A program made the translations under genes and the position numbers. From Arachis hypogaea (Eukaryota > Streptophyta > Magnoliopsida > Fabales > Fabaceae): 64,000 nt of DNA. Shown here piece by piece: positions 33,596 to 46,099 of this stretch (within the stretch, counting starts at the first letter, position 1; every line of letters starts with the position of its first letter). The notes under the pieces were generated by a model. The model did not search any database. It was not told where the DNA came from and saw nothing but the letters and a program-made list of their open reading frames with translations. The stretch is from the NCBI RefSeq assembly GCF_003086295.3, contig NC_092040.1, positions 60,863,559 to 60,927,558 of the forward strand, written 5' to 3'.

Positions 33596-34450
33596 ATGGC
33601 TCCTAAGGGAAAACAAACCAACTCAAGAGGAAAGAAAGAGACTAATCCAAAGAATCTTTGGAATCAAGAGAAGTTCTTAACCAAAGAACATGAAGACCAT
33701 TATCACAAAATAATGGGTCTGAGGTCAGTGATCCCGGAAGTTAAATTTGATCTGAAAGAAGATGAATATCCGGAGATCCAAGAGCAAATTCGAAACAGAG
33801 GATGGGAAGTTCTGACCAATCCTGAAATAAAGGTTGGAAGGAACATGGTTCAGGAATTCTACTCTAATCTGTGGCTAACAGATAAGCAGAGAATGACTGG
33901 AACTGCTTACCATACCTACAGAACCATGGTCAGAGGGAAAGTTATGTACTTCCATCTGGACAAAATAAGAGAAATCTTCAAACTACCTCAACTGCAAGAT
34001 GATCCTGATTCCTTCAATAGGAGGATGGTGAGAGTAGATAAAGGGTTGGATCAAGTTCTAGAGGACATATGCCTCCCTGGGACTAAGTGGATAACCAATT
34101 CAAAGGGTGTCCCAAACCAACTCAAGAGGGGAGACCTCAAGCCAATTGCAAGAGGGTGGCTAGACTTTATTGGGCGTTCCATATTGCCCACTAGCAACCG
34201 TTCTGAGGTCACCATCAAGAGGGCATTGATGATTCATTGCATTATGCTTGGAAAAGAAGTGGAGGTTCATCATGTGATTGCTTGTGAGATCTATACAATT
34301 GCAAATAAGAATTCCACTGTAACCAAATTGGCTTATCCAAGCCTAATCTCCTTGCTCTGTAAAGAGGCTGGGGTGAAGATGGGAGCAGATGAGTTCATAC
34401 CTATTGAACATCCAATCACCAAGAAGTCAATGGAAGGACAAGGGGCGTGA
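33596..34450 (+). CDS. R1 third ORF: putative plant transposon protein (Athila env-position ORF)
   Basis: ATG at 33596 (MAPKGKQTNSRGKK), 284 residues. The N-terminus is basic; the body carries WEVLTNPEIKVG, MVRGKVMYFHLDKI, LKRGDLKPIARGWLDFIGRS, TSNRSEV and IKRALMIHCIMLGKE, which look like the domain called putative plant transposon protein (I believe PF20167). It sits after pol, where env would be in a retrovirus, but shows no signal peptide or membrane segment, so I do not call it an envelope protein. Its function is unknown. The stop at 34448 coincides with the end of recognisable element, so the C-terminus may be truncated. R2 has a shorter relative at 7515. Confidence 0.65.
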   Translation: MAPKGKQTNSRGKKETNPKNLWNQEKFLTKEHEDHYHKIMGLRSVIPEVKFDLKEDEYPEIQEQIRNRGWEVLTNPEIKVGRNMVQEFYSNLWLTDKQRMTGTAYHTYRTMVRGKVMYFHLDKIREIFKLPQLQDDPDSFNRRMVRVDKGLDQVLEDICLPGTKWITNSKGVPNQLKRGDLKPIARGWLDFIGRSILPTSNRSEVTIKRALMIHCIMLGKEVEVHHVIACEIYTIANKNSTVTKLAYPSLISLLCKEAGVKMGADEFIPIEHPITKKSMEGQGA

Positions 34451-34863
34451 ACTCCAAGTAAGTGATTGTGGCACCTGGGTAGTAACAGCAGTAGTGGATT
34501 ATTCCACTTACTCTAAGTTGAGCTTGAAACACCCGCTTGGGTAGTAGTAGCAGTTGTGGTTACTTCACTTGCTATGGGTTAGCAGGTAGTAGTAAGGGGG
34601 GTTGTGTCTCAATCTTGTTTGCTCCGTGGTGGGTGTTTCTGTCCAAGGTTTACTACCAGGACATGTCGGGTTTGACTATCTAGCCGATAGATGATATCAT
34701 CAGCCATAGAGAAGGCATTTATCATGTGCATTTGTTGGTTTTATTTGAGTTTGCATTACTTGAGTTTGTCTATTTGAATTACTATGTCTACTTGCTATCT
34801 GCTTTACTTGCTGTAACTACATCCTATTCGTGTTTTGCTTGCATGTATTATTTATCGGTGCAA

Positions 34864-36206
34864 TAGTGCGGTATTTTATAACCCACAAACTAACCGGCAA
34901 GTGCACCAGGTCGTACCAAGTAATACCTCAGGTGATGGAGGGTCGATCCCACGAGAATTGATGGATCAAGCAACAATGATTGAGTGATTGGCTTAGTTAG
35001 GCAAGCAGAAAAGGGTTTTGAGATATTAAAAAGGTTTAAATTGAAAATATCAGAAGGCAGGCACGCAAGTAAATAAGTTGAAAATAAAATATGGGAGAAA
35101 ATAGTTAAGGCTTCAGAGCTATCTATTTTTCTGGATTAACTTTTCTTACTAACTATTTTAATCATGTAGGATTTAATTTATGGGAAACTATATATGACTA
35201 GACCCTAATTCCTTAGACCTTTCTAGTCTCCTCTAAAATTCATCGACTGCTAATGCCTTGGTCAATTAATTCCAATTAGAGGGTGAAGATCAAATTCCAG
35301 TTTATATGCCACAAAAATTATAATTACTCAAAAATAAGAGGATTATATGTCACGTATCCTGTTAAATCCAGATAATTAAAATTTAGAAGAATATGTTTTC
35401 AAGCTGTTATTCAAGTAAAGAGCTTTTCCAAGTTATACAAGAACTCAAATAGAAAGAGGGTCATATTTTCGTTCCACCCAAATTCGTAAGATGAAGAGCG
35501 AAAACAATTATTAAATTATAAATCCATACATGAATTAAAATAGAAAAAGCAATAAAATCAATCCATACAAATATACAGAGCTCCTAACCTTAACAATGGA
35601 TGGTTAGTTGCTCATGGTTCAGAGAAAAAAATAAGAATTCTGATAAAATGTATAGAGTTCCAATCTGATGGCCTCCAAGTTAACTAATGGAATCCCTTTT
35701 TATAACTAATCCTAATAAATTTAAAATTTAATTATCTAAAATTAAAAATAATATCTTTTCCTAAAAATAAGATTTGAATTTAAATCAGAATAATTAGAAA
35801 TCGCCCCCAGCATTTTTTCTGCGTTTTCTGCACGTGGCGCATGTCACGCGTACGCGTCAGTCACGCGTACGCGTCGATGGTCTTTTTCGCAAGTCACGCG
35901 AACGCTTCGCTGAGAAAATCTTCAAATCACGCGTACGCGTCAGTCATGCACAGACGTCACCATGGAAAGCTCCAAATCACGCGCTCGCGTCAATCACGCG
36001 TACGCGTCGCTCCTCGCTGCCATCTCGTTTTGTTCTTGTGATGCAGAAACTCCATCAAATCCAGCTGAATGCTACCTAAAATAAACAAAATTGCAAAAAA
36101 CTCAAAGTAGCATCCATATTGGCTAAAAGATAATTAATTCTTTATTAAACTCAACAAATTAGATGCAAATTCACTAGAAAAAGATAGGAAAGATGCTCAC
36201 GCATCA
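34864..36206 (-). repeat. S1: solo LTR (1343 bp), target duplication TGCAA
   Basis: TGCAA occurs at 34859-34863 and 36207-36211. Read on the minus strand the LTR starts TGATGCGTGAGC and ends CCGCACTA. No internal region or second LTR is present, so it arose by LTR-LTR recombination. It contains four ACGCGTACGCGT-type words at 35845-36008 and no coding region. Confidence 0.8.
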
Positions 36207-36747
36207 TGCAAGTGAGAGGCCCTTTGTTTGGTAAAGGAGTGACGAGGGCAGTTCCATTGGAGTTCGAAGGGATGGAGGAAGCAGAAATTTAAGGGTTAAG
36301 TTAGAGTTTAAATTATAATTTGGAAATCTTAAGTTATATACCAAATTCTGGTTTAGTTCAAAACTTTAAGTTTTAAAAACTTAGTGTCGGAGTTCTAGGA
36401 TTGCCTCTAACTTTCCCAAGACCTTATATATTATTTATGTGGGCACCATTAACATGATGAGAATCTCTATTTCTCATCCCATACATATGTTGTCTTTTTT
36501 ATATGTAGGTCGAGAGGCACCTCGTTAGGCGTCTAGAGTTTCGATTGCAGCGAAGTGGGATTTTGGCTTTTTAGTGTTTTGTTATGTATAAGTATATATA
36601 TATTTATACTTCTCCTTTTATATGCTTCACTTTTGTGTCTCATAGAAGCTTGATGGAGAACTAGGATTCACTTTGAGTATTTTGGAACTTGGAATTGTAT
36701 GTATGTATGTAAATATTCTTCGACCAGCCTTAGCTTCGCAGGATGAG

Positions 36748-38381
36748 TGATGAACGAGAATTGCTCGATGGTCTAGAATTCCTCTCATAGAAATAAGGAC
36801 TTCGTTGTAAGCATAGTTCTAAAGCAACAAACAATTTCCATATCAAAAATTTGAGTTGTCACATGTACAAACCCCAAATAAGAATTAACCGAAGTATTTC
36901 AACTCCGGATCGTCTCACAAGGAATTGCAATGAAATGCTCAATTATTGGCTATGAGGATGCAAGGGGGTTTGATTTTATATTTTTTTGCAAGAAAAGTAA
37001 ATGGCAAGAAAAGTAAATGAACAATGAACTAACAAAAGAAATAGAAAGGTACTCTTGGCTAGACATAGGTAATTGAGATCACCATCCTTGTCTACAACCC
37101 ATATATTGATAATTATGAGAGGCCAACCTATTAAGTCTACTTCCAAAAGCCTTAAGTATGTAATATCTACTCCTAGGCTTGAGGTACGTCAAATAGGCTT
37201 GATCACATCAACCCATAAGGTCTAACCTCACTAATTAACCTAGTAGTAGGCTAGTGTCAATGGCTATGAAATTGATCACCAAGGGTTCTCAAATCACCAA
37301 TTCATTGAGACACAATGACTCAAGGTCACTCAATTCCCTTAGCCTAGGTCAAGAGTAAAGAGAACTACTCCAAAACTAGAGAAAATATTTCATCAAACAC
37401 TTAAAGTGCAAGAAAAGTAAACATCACAAAATGCTAGAATTAATGAAACCCATAACTATCACAAGCAAAAAATCAATAGTAACAATGAAGATAAACATCA
37501 AGAGACATGGAAATATAAAATTGCATAAAAAAATTGAGATCCAACAAGTGTTTCAACAACATAAAAGAGAGCAAAGCAAGAAATTAACAAGAGAAACTAA
37601 GAAGATTAAGACAATAGAACACTAAAATAAAATGAGAACTAAAATCAAAACAAGAATTGAAAGATAAATTTGAGTGTGATTAACCTAACTTTACCCTAAT
37701 TGCTATCCTAAATCTAGAGAGAGGAGAGAGCCTCTCTCTCTCTGTAGAATTCTACCCTAAAACATAATCAAAACTAAACTATGACTACTTGGTTCATCCC
37801 CTCTTCAATCCTTGGGTTCAATAGCATTAGAAATGAATTGGATTGGGCCCAAAATGAGCTAGAAATCGCCCCCAACGAGTTGCCCAAAATGGACCCACGC
37901 TGCTCCATCGGCGCGCACGTGTACATGGCGGGCGCGAGCCCCTATACATCAGGAAACTATGACAAATTTTATATCATTTTGAAGCCCCGGATGTTAGCTT
38001 TCCAACGCAACTAGAACCTCCTTATTTGGATCTCTATAGCTCAAGTTATAGTCATTTGAGTGCAAAGAGGTCAGACTTGACAGCTTTACGGTTCCTTCAT
38101 TTCTTCATGAGTTCTCCCACTTGCATGCTTTTCTCCTCACTTCTTCCATTCAATACTTGCCTTATGAACCTGAAATTACTCAACAAACATATCAAGGTAT
38201 CGAATGGAATTAAAGTAAATTAAATTTAGCTATTTTACGGCCTAAAAAGCATGTTTTCACATTTAAGCACAAATCAATGGAGAATTACAAAACCATGCTA
38301 TTTCATTGAATAAATGTGAGAAAAGGTGATAAAATCCCCCAAATTAAGCACAATATAAACCACAAAATCGGGGGTTTATCA
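36748..38381 (-). repeat. S2: solo A-family-like LTR (1634 bp)
   Basis: On the minus strand it starts TGATAAACCCCC and ends GTTCATCA. The flanks are ATGAG (36743-36747) and TTGAG (38382-38386), a target duplication with one mismatch. Between them is typical A-family LTR sequence, including CTCTCTC/GAGAGAG tracts and one GCGCGCACGTG block (37911-37921). The local ORFs are low complexity and unsupported. Confidence 0.75.
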
Positions 38382-38426
38382 TTGAGCCCAGAGCTTAAAT
38401 ATTTTGTATCCTTTGACACTCCACTC

Positions 38427-38430
<4 letters not shown>

Positions 38431-38475
<45 letters not shown>
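38431..38475. repeat. AT dinucleotide microsatellite
   Basis: An uninterrupted TA run of about 45 bases. Confidence 0.95.
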
Positions 38476-38480
<5 letters not shown>

Positions 38481-38810
38481 TACTTTTTTTTTCTATCCAA
38501 GTTTCCGTTTACGTAAGTGTTGCAATTTTTGTTTTATAACTTTTATTTAAGCTTTTCTTCAAGGCTTATGATCAAATCGTTAGGATGGATTATGATCAAA
38601 TTTACAGTCCAGTTATTAGACCATCCACTATATGAGTAATTCTTAAAATTGCTCTGACTCAAGAATGGGTAACAAGACAATTCAATTTTTTTTAGCAAGT
38701 GAGCTCAACACAATAAAATGGAGCGACAAAGTCACAAACAAAGCCTCAAACAACAAATACAATGACTTAAAACCTGAAAGCAATCCCTAATATTATCTCC
38801 GACATTGCCA

Positions 38811-39446
38811 TCAACAACCAAAGGGATTCAAACTACACCATTCACTGTAACTGTTCAAAGATCTAAGAAACACCTCTTTCACTCTGGTATCCTTGTTATT
38901 AAAAATCCGCCCGTTCCTTTCTACCCATACATTCAAAATAACTGCAAAGAAGCATATGAGCCACTTGTTATGCTCCTCTTTTCTGTTAACAACTCCTGTC
39001 CAACTTTCAAAGTGTTCTTTCAGTGAATTCGGAATAGCCCACAACCTTCCAAAGTCAGATAGCCATTCACACCACACCTTCCAGGTAAACTCACAACCAA
39101 GAAATAAGTGATAGATATGTTCGACTTCTTTTTTACATAATACACACATGTTATCACCGTGACTAATAATTCCTAGCCTATGCAATCTTTCTTTGGTATT
39201 CACTCTTCCTATCAAAACAAACCAGGCAAATAACTCTACTCGTGGTAGAACCAAACCTTTCCATAATATTTTGGTGAAATTATAGCTGGTGATGTCCTCT
39301 GAGAGTGTTTCTGACAACAACACATGCACAAAGGAGTTAGTTGAAAAAATACCTTGCTTGTCAAACTTCCAAAAAACTCTGTCTTGCGTATCAAAAGCTA
39401 ACTTCATAGGCCTTAAGGTCTCATGCAATTGATCCACTAATTCCAA
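38811..39446 (-). pseudogene. LINE C-terminal region with zf-RVT domain
   Basis: 211 residues open on the minus strand. It contains LPRVELFAWFVLIGRVNTKERL and CVLCKKEVEHIYHLFLGC, the Cys/His pattern of the zinc-binding RT domain (zf-RVT) of plant LINEs, then WERNGRIF-like VWVERNGRIFNN. The domain probably helps nucleic-acid binding during target-primed reverse transcription. Confidence 0.8.
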
Positions 39447-39503
39447 CTCCCATTGGAATAAAACTCGTCTCCACTGGAAGTTTCAAATCTACTCTAACCC
39501 GTC

Positions 39504-41046
39504 CTAAAACCCACAGTCTCCTATGACAGATTCTCTTTGGTTTGAAATAGAGAAGAGCCTCGGAAAATGCATCTTTAACGTACCACTTTGTAGCCAAATA
39601 TCTTCCCGAAACTGGGTCCTCCTTCCATTATCCACCTCCATAGACAAACCAGTAATCATCTTATCTCTCACATTACAATCTTTGAACTGAAACTGGCAGA
39701 TGTCCTTCCATGGACCCCCTGTACTAGGCAGTTTCTGAGATGATAGCATCACATTAGGATCCAAGTTATGACAAGAGCATACAACCTTCTTCCATAGTGG
39801 ACACTCCTCTTTTGAGAATTGCCACCACTACTTGAAAAGGAGGGCTGTATTTCTTACCACGGCATCACCCACCCCAATCCTCCCAACTTTTTAGGAGTCT
39901 AAACCACTTCCCACTTGATCAATGGAAAACCATTCCTACCTTCCTCCTTGCTCCATAGGAGTTTTCTCTGCAACAAAATCAACTTTTCTGCTACTGCTTT
40001 CGATATCTTATACAGGCTCAAATAGTATACTAGCAAGTTATTCAGTACTGCTTTAATAAGGACTAGCTTACCCACTTTATTGAGTACTTTTTCCTTCCAC
40101 AAGCTAAGCTTCTCCTCTACTTTATCAATTATTGGTTTCCAAGTGCTCACTCATCTTGGGTTTGCTCCTAAGGAATCACCAAGATATCTGATTGGACAGT
40201 TAGCCTCTTTACAACCCAATAGGTTGCATATATTGTAGGTCCACGGCTGTTTGCAATTGATTGTGATCAAACTTGACTTATCGAAGTTGATACTTAACCC
40301 CAACATCATCTCGAAACATCTTAGCAACTTGACATAGTTTCTGATGGTCTCCTCTTCTGGCGGACAGAACAATATAGTGTCATTTGCAAACTAGAGATGT
40401 GATAACTCTATATTATCCTTACCAACCAGCAAAGGTGAAATAGTCTGTTTCTGACTGCCTCCCCAACCATCCTATGCAAGACATCAACAACAAGTACAAA
40501 CAAAAATGGAGCCAGTGGGTCACCTTGTCTCAACCCCCTTTCCATCTTAAACGGTTTTGTTGGTGAGCCGTTTATCAAAATCGACATAGAAGCTGTACCA
40601 ACACATTCCTTCACCCATTCTCTCCACCTCCAAACAAAGCCCATCTTCTGTAACATTATATCCACGAAGCTCCACTTAACCCGATCATACGCCTTCTAAA
40701 AGTCTAATTTAATGATTGCAACTGTCTTCTTCTTCATCTTTAACCATTGTACTGTTTCGCACGCAATAAGCACCTCATCATATATTTTCCTACCCTTCAT
40801 AAATGCACTCTGAGTCTCCCCTACCAGACCTGCCATCACTGATCTCATCCTGCGGACCATCACTTTAGAGATTACTTTATACACGCAACCTACCATGCTA
40901 ATTGGCTGGAGGTCCTTAATCTCTTTGGCTCCAGTGAACTTTGGTGCTAAGGCCACCCACGTAATATTCAAACAGAAAGCAGCCTTGATGAATGAAAAAA
41001 TTCTAGTACAGCTAATGTGAACTCTGCACCAATGTCGTCCCAGCAC
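39504..41046 (-). pseudogene. LINE reverse transcriptase, broken
   Basis: Pieces in several frames: LQPISMVGCVYKVISKVMVRRM and QSAFMKGRKIYDEVLI (41046-40696), SILINGSPTKPFKMERGLRQGDPLAPFLF (40665-40408), then ILFCPPEEETIRNYVKLL (40372-40151). At the catalytic site the minus strand reads FAND where FADD is expected (about 40385), preceded by an in-frame TAG. The thumb/connection parts follow (39764-39504, 40150-39899). The missing aspartate, stops and frameshifts make it inactive. Confidence 0.8.
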
Positions 41047-41105
41047 TTTTTAATGAAATTCATGTTATACCCATCACTTCCTGGAGCTTTAGATGTCTCA
41101 CAATC

Positions 41106-42192
41106 CTAGACCGCCTCCCTAACCTCCTCTATTGACGGCATTCTCTCCAATGCTACAGCCTCTACTTCGTTGATCCGATTTACTAATCCATCCCTAAAAC
41201 CCATAACTGGCGATCTCTCTTGATGATACAAAGCCTTATAAAACTCTCTGATAGCAATCTTGATCCGCACTTGATTTCTTATCAGCCTTCCATTAATTAC
41301 CAATGCATCAATACTATTATTCCTTATTCTTGTCGACGCCAAGTTATGGAAGTACCTAGTGTTCTTCTCCATATCCCTTGCATGCCTAGACCGCAACATT
41401 TGCTTCCAGTATATTTTTTTTCTCACATACCACCGTTTACAACAGCTTACTTGATCTTTTCTTCTAGTCTCAACTGTATCATCATACACTCCATTGCCAG
41501 CCATCTCATTTACCTTCTTTATCTCCTCCTCAAAGCGTTGAATTTTCTTGTCCATGTCACCATAATTGTCCTTATATTATCTCCCCAAAGGCAGCGTTAA
41601 AGCCTTCAATTTCTCTGTAAACTGCAGCTCCCCAAGATTCCTCCATTCTTCCTTAATCATTCTTAAGAAACTCTCATGTGTAAACCCAGAATCTAAGCTT
41701 CGAAAAGGTCGTGGTCCACCTCTGAATTTGGAATCCTCTACTAGAATCGGGCAGTGATCTGACAAACCTCTCGGTCTACCTTTTAATTTTATTTCCGGAA
41801 ATTTCTCAAACCATTCTACACTTAACAGAACTCTATCAATACGACTGCAGGAGCGGCCTCTGAACCAAATAAATTTTCGATCATACAACGGTAAGTCCAC
41901 TAACTGCATATCTTGAATCCAATCCTTGAATTCTTCTGCCGATGCTGTTAACTTGTCCTAACCTTTCCTTTCTTCAATCCAGAGAACCTCATAAAAGGCT
42001 TCCATATAACATATCGGACCTTGACATAACCCAGCTACAAAGCTCAGTTCCTCCCACATAGCCATTCTCCATTCTAATATGAGCACCATATACCAACCAG
42101 AACGTACAATTGAACTCATTTTTGAATATTACTTCTTCAACAAACAAAGCAAAATTTTGATAATACTTCTTGAGGAACATGTATTCATGCAT
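41106..42192 (-). pseudogene. LINE endonuclease C-terminal part and linker
   Basis: Residues FRGRSCSRIDRVLLS and RGLSDHCPILVE are the C-terminal apurinic-like endonuclease motifs (SRIDR, SDHCP). An upstream piece at 41989-42192 reads NCTFWLVYGAH. 41106-41555 is the linker that precedes RT. The endonuclease would nick target DNA; here the N-terminal catalytic residues are absent. Confidence 0.75.
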
Positions 42193-42408
42193 GCAACAAT
42201 CACAGGGCTATGAAAATTTTGACCCTACATTGGTTTGTTAATTGAATCGAGCTCTCTTTATGTGCCTTGATATATGCTCCAAGAGCCAGGTTTCTCTTAA
42301 ATCAACATTATGGAATTTTGAATTTCAAAATACTAAAATTGATATCTCTTTATGTAAGACAATCTTTAAAATTCAGTTACCTATCTGTTAGTATATGTGT
42401 TGTTATAG

Positions 42409-43707
42409 GAAGTAATGCAGAAAAAAATTTTCAAAAATTGATCTCTAAGCTGAATAGCATTTTTCCTTTAAGGGCTTGTCTAGATTAAGTTCTGCCTTAG
42501 TATTAAAGGTGTCTTATTTAAGAGATGATAGTGTTTTATTCTCCCAACAAAAGTATGCCTCTGAATTATTAGCTAACGTAGGGATGTTATCAACAAATTC
42601 AATGCCAACACCCATGGTTTCGTCGATAAATTAAAATTGCACTCTAATGATTTTGAGCCTTGTGAAAATTCACAATTATATAGATATATAGTTGAAGCAT
42701 TGCAATACTTGACAACCACCATCTAAATTTGGCAAATTCAGTTAATAGAGTATCTCAATTCATCCCTAACATAATTAGTCAGCATTGAAAAGAAGTGAAA
42801 AGGATCTAAAGATTCTTTAAAGGTACCGTTAGCCAGGGGTTGATATTTTCTAAATCTACTGACTAGCTACAAGCTTTTGGCTTTTGCAAATGCAAATTGG
42901 GAAGGAGAAATGGAGGATCGAAAATCAATTATAGGCCATCATATATATCTAGGAACCAACCTTAATTATATCTTGAAAGTGTCACAAACAAAGCAAAATT
43001 AGTAGAAGTAGCATAGTAAAGTAACATATTCTATCTTCAACAAAATCCGAAATAATCTCTATTCTGCGGCTGCTTGAAGAATTGAGGGTCTCTCAAAAGA
43101 TGGTAAACATATTGTGATAATCAGAATGTGTGTTTTTTTAGTTGCAAATTTGATACTTCATATAGTAAGGACCAATATTTGGAACTTGATCTTCATTTCT
43201 TTTTTGATGCGTTGTTGGTATATTTTATTACTTGAGAAATAATGGAGCAGTTTAAATTTTATTATATTATTGATGGATTTAGAGATACAAAAATTTATAT
43301 TAATAATTTAATTTAAATCATTTATTATTTATTTATTTAAACTTATTAACGTTAAATTATTGAATTTTTGAACTGGATTCTGCTCTTAGAAACTTGGTTA
43401 GAGTACTTATTTGCTTTTAGGGGGACTATTTTAAAAATTATTAAATGCAAAAAATATTAATTATTAAATTAATTTTTATATAATTTTATATATAAATATA
43501 AATATTATTTAATTTTTTTAATATATATTTTACATAAATGATTATTTTTTATGCGTGCTTAGAATAATTATTTAAGAAAATGTCAGAAGTTAAATAAAGC
43601 GATTTATATAGTTACAAGCTTTCGTTGGAAAAAATTTATTTCCCTATGAGAAGAATAATACATCTGACACGCGGTGACGTTAGAAGATGAAATCACAATG
43701 AGGTATG
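42409..43707. repeat. Duplicated segment, copy 1, left part (A)
   Basis: About 1.3 kb that matches 55604-56894 with scattered substitutions and small indels. No ORF, LTR ends or recognised domain. It is interrupted at 43707 by the copia element and resumes at 52385. The 42231-42408 stretch before it holds nothing I can name. Confidence 0.85.
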
Positions 43708-44236
43708 TGTTGGAATAAATTAATTTTAATAATTCAGATTATTCATATTTAATCACTAAAAATATATCATAATGCGAAAGCGTATCTTTATTTATAAAAA
43801 TCAGAAATTGATGAAAGGATTTGAATCTTGTAGTTCTTTTGATCTTTTTCAACCAAAACCTTCTATATTTTTAGGCGATTGAACTGTGACTCTTTTAATA
43901 GGAAAAGAGTACCAAAGAAGACTTTGGTATATTGGAGACCGAAACTCTGAATACCTATTTATATTTGAGTATGGCATCCATTAAACCCTAAAGCCCAAAT
44001 AAAATAGTATCTAAAGTCCAAAAGATAATTATCTAAAGAACAAAAGATAATATCTGGTTTTATTCTCATTTAATTCCAAATCAAAAGTAATAATGAATTA
44101 TTCAATTTAGCTTTTATAACAATAAATGAGATCACCATTATATAAGTCATTTAATTTGAAATAGCATAATTTGTGATTATAATTAATATATGTATTGCCC
44201 ACAAACAAATTAGAAAATTAAAATAATTTTCTAACA
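43708..44236 (-). repeat. Copia 3' LTR (529 bp)
   Basis: On the minus strand it starts TGTTAGAAAATTATTTT and ends TTTATTCCAACA. A TATA box (TATAAATA on the minus strand) is at 43963-43956. The PPT-like AAGTGGGAGAT (44247-44237) abuts it. Confidence 0.85.
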
Positions 44237-44679
44237 ATCTCCCACTTGAGCTATACATATATTCTTTCTTAACATAATCACATCTTATAAACTTTATGCG
44301 CGCATCTGAATGCTATTTCTCTCATTACTTTAACAATATGGTCCGTCTCATACATTAGATATAGAACTACCGCAGCTTTTATCACATTAATGTCGTGACT
44401 AAACCAGGACAATCACCATCCTAATATACTTAACGACATAGATCAAATTTGGATGAGTAATATAGAAATTACATGCCAAGTGATCTCATGCATGTCTATT
44501 TCCAGCTGGTCCAAATTTAAAACTTTATTAAGATCAAACACAATACAAATATTGCAAAATAAACATTTCACAAAACATGAAATAAACCATCAACTTAATT
44601 CTACAGAAAAATAACTCAATATCTGTCATAGGACATATAGCATAAAATAAACTCCCACTAAACTAAGGCATCACAAATA

Positions 44680-45640
44680 TTGACACCCATCTGAGCAGTG
44701 TGCTCATGAAAGACTTTAGGGATCAATTCATTGGTTATTGAGTCTGCTAGCATATACTCTGTTCCTATATGTCCTATGGAAATCTATTTTTCTTAAACAT
44801 TCTCTTTGACAACTAAGAACTTGATGTCTGTATGCTTCGATTTTGTCAAGCTCTTATTGTTATTGGAGTATAGTACTGCTGACTTATTGTCACAAAATAT
44901 CTTTAATGACCTTTCAATGTCATCTACTATACGAAGCTCAGTGACAAAGTTTCACAATCATATGCCATGAAATCGGAATTAGAGTACCCAGTGATCTCCA
45001 AATTTTCTAATCTCCGATAAGTAAGCATGTAATCATTTGTTCTCTTTAGATAACGCATTACGCGTTTAACAGCTATCCAATAATCTATGCCCGGATTGCT
45101 CAAGTATCTACCCAACACTCCCACTATAAATGATTATCGGGACATGTGCAGACTTGAGCATACATTAAACTCCCTAATACTGATGCATAAGGTTTATCAT
45201 GTATTGCTGTCCTCTCAAGATTATTTTAGGGCATTGCTTGAGACTGAACTTGTCTCTGTTAGCTACGGGTGTGTCCATTGGTCTATAACTTTCCATGCCA
45301 TATCTACTTAAAATCTTTTCAATATAGTTATTTTGTGATAATACAAGAATACTTTGAGAGTGATCTCTTAGTATCTCGATTCCTAATAATAAAGGGGTAT
45401 CACCAAGATCTTTCATTTCAAATTTGTTCAATAAACATTTCTTAGTTTCATGCGACAAGCCTATATCGTTACTGACAAGAAGAATGTCATCAACATATAA
45501 GACCAAAAATATGTATTTACTTCCACTGAACTTGCGGTATACACATTCATCTATAATATTTACCTCAAAACCATATGAGGTAATGACTTGATTAAACTTG
45601 TGATACCATTAACAGGAAGATTGTTTGAGGCCATAGATGG
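44680..45640 (-). pseudogene. Copia RT C-terminal part and RNase H, broken
   Basis: LYVDDILLVSNDIG (45506-45460) carries the YVDD catalytic motif, followed by EMKDLGDTPLLLGIEI. RNase H pieces include YLSNPGIDYWIAVKRVMRYLKRT (45124 onward) and, near 44930-44680, remains of the C-terminal KHTDIKFLVV region. The fingers/palm half of RT that should precede YVDD is absent, so a deletion has removed it. Confidence 0.75.
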
Positions 45641-46099
45641 ATTTTTTTTCTCTATTGGATCTTCTTAATGACACTTCTTAAGGTTGTTGAGCTTGCTGTA
45701 TAGGTTGGGATTTAGGAGGATTCTCATAATTTTTCTATATTATAGCAGTATCTTGAGCAATAACAATATTCTCATTGTTCTCTTGTACTGTAACTGGATC
45801 TATAGTAGGATTCTCATTGTGCTTTTGTACTATAACTATATCTTGAACAATAATAGGCAAAGGACCTGATTATTGTCAGTTACAGAATCCTCATCAAAAG
45901 TAACATTCCTAATATTTTCTTCCCCCCAAACTCAACATCCTCAAGAAATATCGCATTTCTCGTTTCAAAAATAGACCTTGATGTAGGATTGTAAAACTTG
46001 TACCCTCATGAACACTCAACGTAACCAACAAAGTAGCAACTAATTGTTCTTGAGTTCAATTTTCTTTGATGCGACCTATAAGATCATGTCTTAGCTGGA

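Larger units (their letters stand above)
25598..34450 (+). mobile_element. R1: R-family Athila-like retrotransposon, 3' end missing
   Basis: It contains 5' LTR, tRNA-Asp primer-binding site, leader, gag-pol, post-pol hairpin, palindromic array, hairpin/PPT-like module and a third ORF. The last original base near 34450 is a guess: the third ORF simply ends where an unrelated sequence begins, and no TGATGAGCGG LTR follows. It is inserted in R2 gag; ATAGC (25593-25597) would be the left target duplication, with no right partner left. Confidence 0.82.
34451..38685. other. Unclassified sequence, probably an old LTR element, holding two solo LTRs
   Basis: Ignoring S1 and S2, the pieces 34451-34863, 36212-36747 and 38387-38685 read as continuous low-complexity non-coding DNA with GTAGTAGCAG repeats (34470-34600), short TATA runs and an AT microsatellite (38431-38475). 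It resembles flanks of Del/Tekay-type elements in style, but I see no gag, pol or clear LTR ends, so the class is a guess. No gene is supported. Confidence 0.4.
38686..42230 (-). mobile_element. LINE (L1-type) retrotransposon, 5'-truncated and degraded
   Basis: Minus-strand order: part of the endonuclease (42192-41577), linker, reverse transcriptase (41046-39899), C-terminal region and zf-RVT zinc domain (39446-38811), 3' UTR and a short T run (38686-38693) that would be the poly(A) tail. ORF1 and the N-terminal endonuclease are missing, as expected from incomplete reverse transcription. I could not find clear target duplications, so the right boundary is approximate. Confidence 0.85.

Noticed and set aside
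33596..34450. R1 third ORF as a true envelope glycoprotein
   Set aside because: No signal peptide, membrane anchor or Cys pattern; the sequence fits a soluble plant transposon-associated domain.
37431..37625. 64-residue Lys/Thr-rich ORF in S2
   Set aside because: AT-rich LTR sequence with no counterpart in related LTRs.
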